DNA from: JBMNHG01 sp045627705
Lineage (GTDB): Bacteria > Verrucomicrobiota > Kiritimatiellia > RFP12 > JBMNHG01
Direction: 5' to 3'
NCBI GenBank assembly: GCA_045627705.1
Contig: JAZQOE010000067.1
Span: forward strand, 1-23,106
Length of the DNA stretch: 23,106 nt
Shown: one piece after another, positions 8,301 to 14,248 of the stretch
Numbering within the stretch: position 1 is the stretch's first letter
How the letters are laid out: each line of letters begins with the position of its first letter
The notes under the pieces: generated by a model
What the model was told of the DNA's origin: nothing
Seen by the model: only the letters and a program-made list of their open reading frames with translations
Databases searched by the model: none
Translations under genes and position numbers: made by a program

Positions 8301-11300
8301 CGGAAGTGGCAGTCGACGAAGTTCATCCTGCCCCGGTCGATGTAGAAGGCCGCGCCCCTGGAATTGCGGAAGGTGATGCCCTCGGCGTCGAAGGTCGCGC
8401 CCTGGCCGCTGATGGTGAAGAGGAGGTCGGTATTGTTCTGGCCGTCGATCACGACGTCGCCCTCGATACCGGGTTCGGGACGGAGTATGTCGTCTGCGTA
8501 GATGATCGGGAACGCTTCGCCGCCGTCGCAGTCGTACGTGCCGGGGGCGACGTAGATCGTGGCGCCGGCGGGGGCGGACGCGATGGCGTAGGTGACAGTG
8601 CGCCACGGTTTCGCGGCGGTGCCGTCGCCGTCGATGTCGTCGCCGTTGGTCGAGACATGGGCATCAAGCGCGCCAGCGGCGGTGACGGTCGCGATCGCAG
8701 TCGCGGAGACACCGGCCTTGTTCACGACGGTGAGCGTGACCTGCGTGGTGCCGCGGACGATGGCGGGAGTGACGGTCATGCTGGCGATGCCGCACGCGGC
8801 GTCGGCGGAACCGTCGTCGATCATTTCGGGGGTGATCTCGGTGCCGCCGACGGCGTCGATGGCGATCGAGATGTCCTTGGCGGCGGCGGTCGGAGCGGAA
8901 GTCACGTACTGGATCGTAGTGGAATAGGACGCGTAGACAGGCGCGCCTGTCGCGGGATCGAAGGTGCGCGTCCAGAGATAGAAGATGACGGTGTCGCCGC
9001 TTGCGGGCTCAAGGCTGGCGAAGGAAGCGGTCAGCGCCGGCGCGGCGGAGGCGTCGAAGTACGTCCAGGCGGCGGGGTCGAGCGACGCGGGATCGCCGGA
9101 TGTCGCGACCTGGACGTCGATTCCGGCCGGAATGTCGGGATAACCGGTGACATCGACGGTCGTCGAAGACGTGAAGGCGCGGCTGCCGGTGACGGGATCG
9201 GCGACCTCGAAGCCGGCGGGGAGCGCGTACTTCGCGGCGAGGTAGTCCTGGACGGCGATGCGCTCCTCGTCCGAAAGCGCGCGATCGTAGACGATGACTT
9301 CGGGGACGTCGCATTCCGCATAGTCGCCCTGGAGCTCGTAGGTGCAGGTCATGAAGCGGTTCGCGATGCCGAGCGGGTTGTTCCAGGTCGCGGTATCGAC
9401 GAGCGCGCCGTCGCGGTAGGTGCGGACGCCATCAGGGACGCCGATGTCGATGACGGCCGAGGCAATGTTCCACTCGCCCTTGACGAGGCCGGTCTCAAGG
9501 CCGGCGTTGTCGCCGGGTTCGGTGCCGCCGTTCGTGTTGGAGATCATGTACTCGTTTTCGCCCCACGGATAGATAGTATAGCCGTTTCCATCCTGCCAGC
9601 GGATGATCGAGTTGTAGGACTCGCCCTTCGCGACGAAGAAGAAGGTCATCTCGCCGGCGTGGCCGAAGTTGTTGTGGTTGCACATGCCGACCCCGCCGTT
9701 GTAGCGGTAGGCGGTGTGGCCGTTGAGCACCTTCTTCGCGATTGTCGGGGCGCGCTGGTCCCAGACCCAGGAGTGGTGGCCGTTGCCGGAGTCGTCCTGC
9801 ATGGCGGGGACGGTGGCGCCGTCGGCATAGCCGATGTCGTCGAGGTACTTGCCGCGGTACCAGAAATTGATGCCGTCGGTGACGGGCAGGTCGGGTTCGG
9901 CGCCATACATGGATTCGCCGGCCGGGCGGACGCCGGTGACGGTGACGGTCGTGGAATCGGAGAGTCCGGCGTTGTTGATGACGGTAAAGGTCACGCTATT
10001 CGCGCCCTCGCCAATCGCCTCGGGCGAAACCGACATCGAATAGATGCCGGAGACGGCGTCATGAGAGCCGAAATCGACGTCCGACGCAAGGAGCTTGCGG
10101 GCGCCGGTGGCGGGGTCGAGCGCGAGCGTGACATCGCGCGCGACGGCGGTCGGGGCGACTTCGGTGTAGGAGATCGTGTCGGTCGCGACATTGGTCACGA
10201 GCGTGCCGCTCTTCCAGACACGCGTCCAGCAGGCGACGGAGATGGTCCCGCCTTCGACCGGCTCGCCGGACACGGCGATGCGGGACGGCGGGTTGAGGAC
10301 GTCGAAGTCGGCCCACGCGGAATCGTCCAGCGAGGCCGGGTCGTCAGTGGCGGTGAACTGGTACTGAGAACCGGCGGCGATATCCGGGTAGCCGGCCACC
10401 GCGAGTTCCGTGCCGGAGGTGAAATCGACACTCCCGGACACGGGGTTCGCGACCTCGAAAAGGCTGGGCTGCATGCGCAGCTCAAGCCCCGGGATGGCGC
10501 GCCCGGCGGCATCAGTGATGCGGAGCGCCATGTAGTCGCCTCCGCCGAACTCCTCGAGTTTGACGGTGATCGAATTGACGCCTGCGCGGAGTTTGCCTAG
10601 AGTCGTATACTCGCCGCCGGCGCCTCCGTGCGCGATCTGGCGGACGCCGTTGACCCAGACATAGAGGCCGTCGTCGTTGCAGTGGCGGAAGGACACGTCT
10701 ATGTCCTCGTCGCCGGGGACATTGACGTAGAAGTGCCAGTACTTGATGTAGTTGTCGCGGTCGGGCTGCGGAATCCACTGGCCGTTGGCGGCGTCGATGG
10801 ACATGTCCGTCCAGACGAGCGAACCATCGGAGGAAGTCGCGCCGGGGACGCCATCGTAGACGAGGCCGGCAACCGGGTGCTGATTGGTTTCCGAGCCAAA
10901 GTCGGCCAGCTGGTCATTACCGATAGCGCCGCAGAGGTTGCGATCCAGGTAGTGGTTGTCGAAGTCGGAACCGAGGTGGAGCATGCGGGTGATCCAGCCG
11001 GCGCCCAGGGGCCAGCTCTCGCCGCCCACGCCGACCTCGGACTTGACGTAGGGGATCGCAGTGACGGTCGCGACGGCGGACGCGGACGCACCGGCGATGT
11101 TTACGACCGTGAGCGTGACCTGGGTCTCGCCGACAGCGGAGATGGTGTCGGGAGCGACAGTCATCGACGCGATGCCGAGATCGTCCATGCAGCCGTTGTC
11201 GATCTCGGCGGGAACCAGTTTGCGGGTGCCGTCCGCGCCGAGCATGAGGGTGGCATCGCGGACCGCGACGGTCGGGAGCTCGGGCCTGTAGACGATCGAA

Positions 11301-12427
11301 TCGGAGAAACCTTGCACCTCTGACCCGACGCCGGCGCGGAGCCAGGCTCGGAACGTCACCTCGTCGCCGCTTTCGGCGGTAAAGCCGATGGTCTCGGACG
11401 GCGTCATGCCGGGCGTGTACGGCTTCCATGCGCCGTCGGCGGGTTCGGAATCGGCGCCGACGGTGATCTGGTATTCGGTGGCGGACGAGACAACCGGGAA
11501 TCCGCCGACCACGACGGAACCGGACGCGGTATAGGCGAGACCGCCAGTGACGGGATTCGCGACAACGAACATTGGGTACCCGCCGGCGATGCCGTACTTC
11601 GCCTGGAGATACGAGCCGACGACTTCGGATTCGGCAGCGGACAACTGGCGGTTGAACACGAGGATTTCGGCGATGTCGCCGGTGAGTCCGCCGACATAAT
11701 CGGCGTTGTCGGTAAACGCGCAGCCCAGACGCAGCATTTGCGACGAACCATCGTTGACATGGTCGCCAAGCATCTGGGCATCGTTGGCCGTCGCATACTC
11801 GCCGCCATTCACGCGGAGCGAAAGCGAGGACGGGCCGGAGGAGGACGTGCCTGTCACGACATCCTCGATCACGGCGAACTCGCCCTGGGTGACCGGACGG
11901 GCCACGCCCAGCGGACCGGTATGCCCGAGGAGCCAGCGGGTGTAGCCGATTTCGGTCGTCGTGGGACAGCCGTTGAACGTAAGGCCGCTATGGTAGCCAG
12001 TGCGCGAGAAGATATAGGAAGAAAGCTGAGTTCCGGCGTCGCCTGAGCCACTCGTGGCGCGCGCCACGACGAACGCGGTGTTTGGATTGTTGAACAGTGC
12101 GGCGATCATGGCGTTGTCGGCCTGCAGGAAGCGCGCCGTACGCGCGTCGATGCGCTCGAAATGCACGACCGGCAGACCATTTACTACGCCGGTCGCGTAT
12201 GAGGGCGCGCGACCTGCGTCGTTCTGGTAAAATTCGATTCCGCTGGCTTTGTCCTTCCAGTACGTGACGGCCGCGCCGTTTTCGGCGGCCTCGCCGTTCG
12301 CGACAAGGTCGCCAGCGTCGAGCCACAGGGACAGTCCGTCTACGGTGACGGGCGAAGCGCCGAAGGAGGTCGCGGCCGCGACAAGCAGGCCAGCGACGCC
12401 AAGCATGATGCGTTTGGTGTAATTCAT
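5384..12427 (-). CDS. Giant secreted LamG / beta-helix multidomain protein (choice-of-anchor Q-like)
   Basis: This is a 2347-residue exported protein of unknown function, probably an adhesin or glycan-binding surface protein. It starts at ATG 12427 (AGAGGGGA at 12437-12444), with a signal peptide of about 24 residues. Approximate order: LamG-like domain 27-285 (DGLSLWLDAGD, ending in AEILVFNRQLS); Ig/FnIII-like module 287-500; PA14-like domain about 500-655 (DDGLYVWVNGVRQ); second module 658-835; second LamG-like domain 840-1070; third module 1074-1250; beta-helix 1 from 1253 to 1680, opening with a DUF1565-like VSTNGDDIDGDG segment and ending DLGCYES; a beta-sandwich region 1690-1890; beta-helix 2 1896-2340, again ending DLGCYES. 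The D-G-R-DLGxYE endings match choice-of-anchor Q proteins. I see no PEP-CTERM, LPXTG or autotransporter barrel at the C terminus. No clear promoter was found above it. Confidence 0.85.
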   Translation of the reverse strand: MNYTKRIMLGVAGLLVAAATSFGASPVTVDGLSLWLDAGDLVANGEAAENGAAVTYWKDKASGIEFYQNDAGRAPSYATGVVNGLPVVHFERIDARTARFLQADNAMIAALFNNPNTAFVVARATSGSGDAGTQLSSYIFSRTGYHSGLTFNGCPTTTEIGYTRWLLGHTGPLGVARPVTQGEFAVIEDVVTGTSSSGPSSLSLRVNGGEYATANDAQMLGDHVNDGSSQMLRLGCAFTDNADYVGGLTGDIAEILVFNRQLSAAESEVVGSYLQAKYGIAGGYPMFVVANPVTGGLAYTASGSVVVGGFPVVSSATEYQITVGADSEPADGAWKPYTPGMTPSETIGFTAESGDEVTFRAWLRAGVGSEVQGFSDSIVYRPELPTVAVRDATLMLGADGTRKLVPAEIDNGCMDDLGIASMTVAPDTISAVGETQVTLTVVNIAGASASAVATVTAIPYVKSEVGVGGESWPLGAGWITRMLHLGSDFDNHYLDRNLCGAIGNDQLADFGSETNQHPVAGLVYDGVPGATSSDGSLVWTDMSIDAANGQWIPQPDRDNYIKYWHFYVNVPGDEDIDVSFRHCNDDGLYVWVNGVRQIAHGGAGGEYTTLGKLRAGVNSITVKLEEFGGGDYMALRITDAAGRAIPGLELRMQPSLFEVANPVSGSVDFTSGTELAVAGYPDIAAGSQYQFTATDDPASLDDSAWADFDVLNPPSRIAVSGEPVEGGTISVACWTRVWKSGTLVTNVATDTISYTEVAPTAVARDVTLALDPATGARKLLASDVDFGSHDAVSGIYSMSVSPEAIGEGANSVTFTVINNAGLSDSTTVTVTGVRPAGESMYGAEPDLPVTDGINFWYRGKYLDDIGYADGATVPAMQDDSGNGHHSWVWDQRAPTIAKKVLNGHTAYRYNGGVGMCNHNNFGHAGEMTFFFVAKGESYNSIIRWQDGNGYTIYPWGENEYMISNTNGGTEPGDNAGLETGLVKGEWNIASAVIDIGVPDGVRTYRDGALVDTATWNNPLGIANRFMTCTYELQGDYAECDVPEVIVYDRALSDEERIAVQDYLAAKYALPAGFEVADPVTGSRAFTSSTTVDVTGYPDIPAGIDVQVATSGDPASLDPAAWTYFDASAAPALTASFASLEPASGDTVIFYLWTRTFDPATGAPVYASYSTTIQYVTSAPTAAAKDISIAIDAVGGTEITPEMIDDGSADAACGIASMTVTPAIVRGTTQVTLTVVNKAGVSATAIATVTAAGALDAHVSTNGDDIDGDGTAAKPWRTVTYAIASAPAGATIYVAPGTYDCDGGEAFPIIYADDILRPEPGIEGDVVIDGQNNTDLLFTISGQGATFDAEGITFRNSRGAAFYIDRGRMNFVDCHFRQSAEWYAWYWDGAVSADNGSDLAFKDCTFVGMKRHSVIRNRGYAPATTLDGCLFEGNTNIFATIAMDGSQAAHAMMRDCRFVRNWANDSFPHDGAYSAIIYITGDGNNPFFMDIDRCTFLGNDGGDLFGVGYPGDNTARIRNSLFVDNIGHEGEFHGYTAGKFVSIENCTFIGGTGGFSNRGVTTRISNSIIARNGRLSFTSPLDGGRTGNPAGLTLVNTLVWDTGLGEGYNTVNSANVTFDVDPILENIEADFDDPAFDARPRPYSPAIDAGDEFYVSTDTDHDGNARVRDNDGDNSAAVDLGCYESLFHASPAPAFTVPFDGRIAGFRRVSYEIPVGISPFAGSDAVTANVAYGDGLEGDATLSFASGSDTATLHFRVLDSANTFARITISDAADPAAIRPAVYDVFMDDLVVTVGGDHRRFISQGDTIDIPVSLALAGAVAPADVAITDVAVSGDGTSSIAWAGGEQVILKGSSVSDGVLRVTAGLGVNSATLTAGATFAETGSDSVTLAFVGYPGWLAVDPENGDDETGTGTVENPLKTIGFAASLLKPGEEVRLLPGTYSPSTETFPLQPGDVKLVGWNPSGDTDRAAHVITGGDEVGRVLYYLNGESSSVENVAIRDTADSAVRLDGAEVTFKNVLFTQATTNYNAGGAIQLQDNAVATAEDCAFDGISRVAAVVGVYGALNNADVFNARRCRFEDIDSNWGLGISMVSGLGTPTVYFDYQDCVFTNCTSLGQYLSDAYAGAIAYLRAGGKVTADRCEFLDCDGGSLMTICYGGAEIDNSLIAGCDNNAGLFDGSGSPTAYIRNCTVTGCSGGFNCFDVTCVIYNSILAGNGAISFVRWDLGGRTDVAWHSSKPVYLTDTIVWNTPDGVQDFTGTKTNVIEKDPLLRGALSYDPETEADVSKLDAHLRSGSPALDAGDNANVLGDYDLAGAPRIRVALPGTETATVDLGCYESDKVSFGTVLMLK

Positions 12428-12524
12428 GGATACAGTTCCCCTCTGGAACAACAGTTTAAGGTCAAGAAGATTACGCCTTGGGTTGGCATGGTGCAAACAA
12501 AAAAACGGCGCCGTACGAATCTGC

Positions 12525-12553
12525 TTGAACGCGCGTCCTGGAAAAGATATCCT
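12525..12553 (+). promoter_or_regulatory. Possible promoter of tRNA-Gly
   Basis: TTGAAC and TATCCT are separated by 17 bases and end 16 bases before the tRNA. Each hexamer matches the sigma70 consensus at about 4 of 6 positions. Position and spacing are right but the match is modest. Confidence 0.4.
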
Positions 12554-12569
12554 CACTCACATCCTTTCT

Positions 12570-12643
12570 GCGGGCGTAATTCAATGGCAGAATAGGAGCT
12601 TCCCAAGCTTCTTACGTGGGTTCGATTCCCATCGCCCGCTCCA
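12570..12643 (+). tRNA. tRNA-Gly (anticodon CCC)
   Basis: All four arms can be drawn. The acceptor GCGGGCG pairs with CGCCCGC. The D arm is ATTC/GAAT. The anticodon stem GGAGC/GCTTC holds the loop TTCCCAA, giving anticodon CCC. A 4-base variable loop precedes the T arm GTGGG-TTCGATT-CCCAT. The discriminator is T and CCA is encoded. It is the only RNA gene on the plus strand and sits between the minus-strand giant gene and the anti-sigma gene. Confidence 0.95.
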
Positions 12644-12654
12644 TCCGGCTTAAA

Positions 12655-12695
12655 AAAAAACGGCGCGCCCCGAATTTTGCGGCGCGCCGTTTTTT
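12655..12695 (+). terminator. Bidirectional terminator after tRNA-Gly
   Basis: A perfect 15-bp inverted repeat (AAAAAACGGCGCGCC / GGCGCGCCGTTTTTT) with an 11-base loop gives a GC stem followed by a T-run on both strands. It separates tRNA-Gly from the convergent anti-sigma gene, whose stop is at 12723, and probably ends both transcripts. Confidence 0.9.
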
Positions 12696-12722
12696 CCCCT
12701 TCCTAGCAAGTGCGCTCGGCAA

Positions 12723-13199
12723 CTAGCGAGGACACTCCTCTTCACCCTGCATGTGGACCCAGAACACCCTGAATGATTCGCGGACGCCGACGCGCGCGAA
12801 AAGATACCACAGCACCAGCGCGGAAACGATAATCGCAACGGCGAGCGAAGCGAATGCATGATGGACGAAGATAAAGTCGAGGACAGGATGCGCCTTCGTC
12901 CACATCACGCGGCGGCGGCGCTTCGGGGAAAGCTCTCCCGGCGCGGCGGCGGCGGGATCGTGCTCGCCAAGGATCTCCAGCGCGCGCCGGATGTCGAGCG
13001 CCTTCGCACGGCATGCGGGGCAACGGCGCAAATGCTCGCGCACTAGAAGCGATTGCGCAGGGCCGAGCTCGCGGGCCATGTAGGAGAAAAGCACCTCGTC
13101 GATACGATCGCAGCCCACCTTCTTCGCGCCATCGGGCAACGGGGTGTCGGCGCCAATCGCGTCTGGCACGGATTCATATTCGTTGGACGTGGCGCTCAT
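12723..13199 (-). CDS. Membrane-anchored zinc-finger anti-sigma factor
   Basis: It probably binds and holds the ECF sigma factor encoded just before it. The 158-residue product has a ZAS/zf-HC2 zinc motif, H56-x3-C60-x2-C63 with C30 upstream. A charged linker (KRRRR, 93-97) is followed by one transmembrane helix (about 115-135) and a short C-terminal tail of about 23 residues on the far side. With so small an outer domain, any signal is more likely sensed through the membrane or a partner than by a large periplasmic domain. The ATG at 13199 overlaps the sigma stop in an ATGA (13196-13199), and GGGGAGGA lies about 9 bases upstream. This arrangement couples production of regulator and sigma factor. 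I do not recognise the family of the C-terminal part. Confidence 0.85.
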   Translation of the reverse strand: MSATSNEYESVPDAIGADTPLPDGAKKVGCDRIDEVLFSYMARELGPAQSLLVREHLRRCPACRAKALDIRRALEILGEHDPAAAAPGELSPKRRRRVMWTKAHPVLDFIFVHHAFASLAVAIIVSALVLWYLFARVGVRESFRVFWVHMQGEEECPR

Positions 13200-13741
13200 T
13201 TCGATTCGTCCTCCCCGCGGGCCAGTATAGCCGCGAGCTTCTTCATCGCATTGTGAAGGATGTATCCGACATTGCCGACCGTCAATCCCGTAATCGCGGA
13301 GATTTCCTTGTAGCTCTTGCGCTCGTACACCTTGAGGGTGACAAGCTCGCGCTCGCGGTCGGAAAGGCACTGGAGCGCCTTTTCCGCGGCGGCGGCGCGG
13401 CCAGAACCAGGATCGACCTCGTCGCGCGCATGGTCGCGGGCGAACATCTCGCCCTGTTCCTCGGCGTGCCTGCGGTGAAGGATGCGCAGGCGCGACTCGC
13501 GGCGCAAGTGGTCGATCGCCTCGTTGTGGGCGACACGATAAAGCCATCCCTGCAGTTGCGGGGATGGCTCTAGGGCGTCGTGCCAGCTGCGCGCCAGCCT
13601 GACGAGCGTTTCCTGGACGATGTCCTCAGCCGACGATGCGTTGCCGGTAAGACGCGCGACATAGCGCAGCAGGCGGGATTCATACTCCGCCACGACACGC
13701 GCAAACGCGCCCTGCCCGCCCTTGTCGCCGTCATCGGCCAT
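13196..13741 (-). CDS. ECF-type RNA polymerase sigma factor
   Basis: This is a 181-residue sigma-70 family protein with only regions 2 and 4, as in extracytoplasmic-function sigma factors. Region 2 spans about 17-85 (AEDIVQETLVRLARSWH, then LQGWLYRVAHNEAIDHLRR). Region 4 is at about 121-173 (LSDRERELVTLKVYERKSYKEISAITG, then a helix-turn-helix). The linker between them is acidic and basic without hydrophobic segments. The start at 13741 was chosen because homology to region 2 begins soon after. The Shine-Dalgarno sequence there is poor, and the gene begins 20 bases after the CBM48 gene stop, so coupling to the upstream gene is likely. It overlaps the anti-sigma gene by 4 bases. The target promoter is unknown. 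Confidence 0.93.
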   Translation of the reverse strand: MADDGDKGGQGAFARVVAEYESRLLRYVARLTGNASSAEDIVQETLVRLARSWHDALEPSPQLQGWLYRVAHNEAIDHLRRESRLRILHRRHAEEQGEMFARDHARDEVDPGSGRAAAAEKALQCLSDRERELVTLKVYERKSYKEISAITGLTVGNVGYILHNAMKKLAAILARGEDESK

Positions 13742-13761
13742 GGCGCGCCAGAAGCCGCGGG

Positions 13762-14112
13762 CTACTCGACGCGAAGGACGCTGTTCAGCGTGCCCATCGC
13801 GTTCTGGACCCAATCCTTGCAATCGGGATCGACACACCATGTGCCATCGACAACGAACTTGTACTCGTAGGTGCCGGGGGCAAGGCGGACAATCGCCTTG
13901 TAGAGGCCTGTGCCTTCCTTGTCTTCCATAATCTTCGCGGCGGGATCCCATTCGTTGAAATCGCCGGCGACGGAAACCGTGCGGCCTGGCTCGGCGCGGT
14001 ATGTGAATGTGACGCGATGCAGCGTGACTTTCTCCGCCGGCTTTGCCGAAGGAGCCGCGGCGGGCTTGGCCACGCAGGCGCGTGCACATTTCCTGGTTGT
14101 GGTTTTCTTCAT
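13762..14112 (-). CDS. Stand-alone glycogen-binding (CBM48/AMPK-beta type) protein
   Basis: The 116-residue product has a basic, Ala/Pro/Lys-rich N-terminal tail (1-28) followed by a single carbohydrate-binding module of the AMPK-beta/isoamylase-N type (29-116): GDFNEWDP at 50-57, YEYKFVVDGTW at 82-92 and GTLNSVLRVE at 107-116. W55, K85, W92 and N110 line up with the four residues that contact glycogen in mammalian AMPK beta (W100, K126, W133, N150 as I recall). No catalytic domain and no signal peptide are present, so it should bind alpha-glucan in the cytoplasm. I chose the ATG at 14112. A second ATG ten codons upstream (14142) is possible. It is the first gene of a unit with the ECF sigma and anti-sigma factors, which suggests a regulatory rather than metabolic role. 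Confidence 0.88.
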   Translation of the reverse strand: MKKTTTRKCARACVAKPAAAPSAKPAEKVTLHRVTFTYRAEPGRTVSVAGDFNEWDPAAKIMEDKEGTGLYKAIVRLAPGTYEYKFVVDGTWCVDPDCKDWVQNAMGTLNSVLRVE

Positions 14113-14175
14113 TTCTTCTTGCCTTGTAACATTGGACTCCATCGATAGTTGGGAAGCCCAAAAGAGGGGGCGTGA

Positions 14176-14205
14176 TATTGCGCTTTTGGCGACCCAAAAG
14201 TCAAC
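14176..14205 (-). promoter_or_regulatory. Candidate promoter and operator of the CBM48-sigma-anti-sigma unit
   Basis: On the minus strand TTGACT (14205-14200) is followed after 18 bases by CAATAT (14181-14176), a good -35 and a weak -10. A perfect inverted repeat CTTTTGG-4-CCAAAAG at 14184-14201 fills the spacer and touches the -35. A third CTTTTGG lies nearer the gene, at about 14158-14164. This is the usual position for a repressor or autoregulator site, but no regulator is assigned. Confidence 0.4.
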
Positions 14206-14248
14206 CAGTTAATCGCGCCAATCCGTTCTTTATAAACCAGGTTTCAAT

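Noticed and set aside
7832..10600. 922-codon plus-strand frame antisense to the giant protein gene
   Set aside because: Val/Gly/Arg/Asp-rich shadow of the real reading frame; no domain and no ribosome-binding site.
5384..12427. Tandem repeats in the giant gene considered as a CRISPR-like or minisatellite array
   Set aside because: The repetition is at the level of diverged protein modules of about 180-430 residues; there are no short identical DNA repeats with regular spacers.
12498..12514. ACGGCGCCGT palindrome with seven T on the minus strand, upstream of the giant gene
   Set aside because: The palindrome has no loop and only a very short stem is possible, and there is no minus-strand gene just upstream for it to terminate; kept only as a weak attenuator idea.
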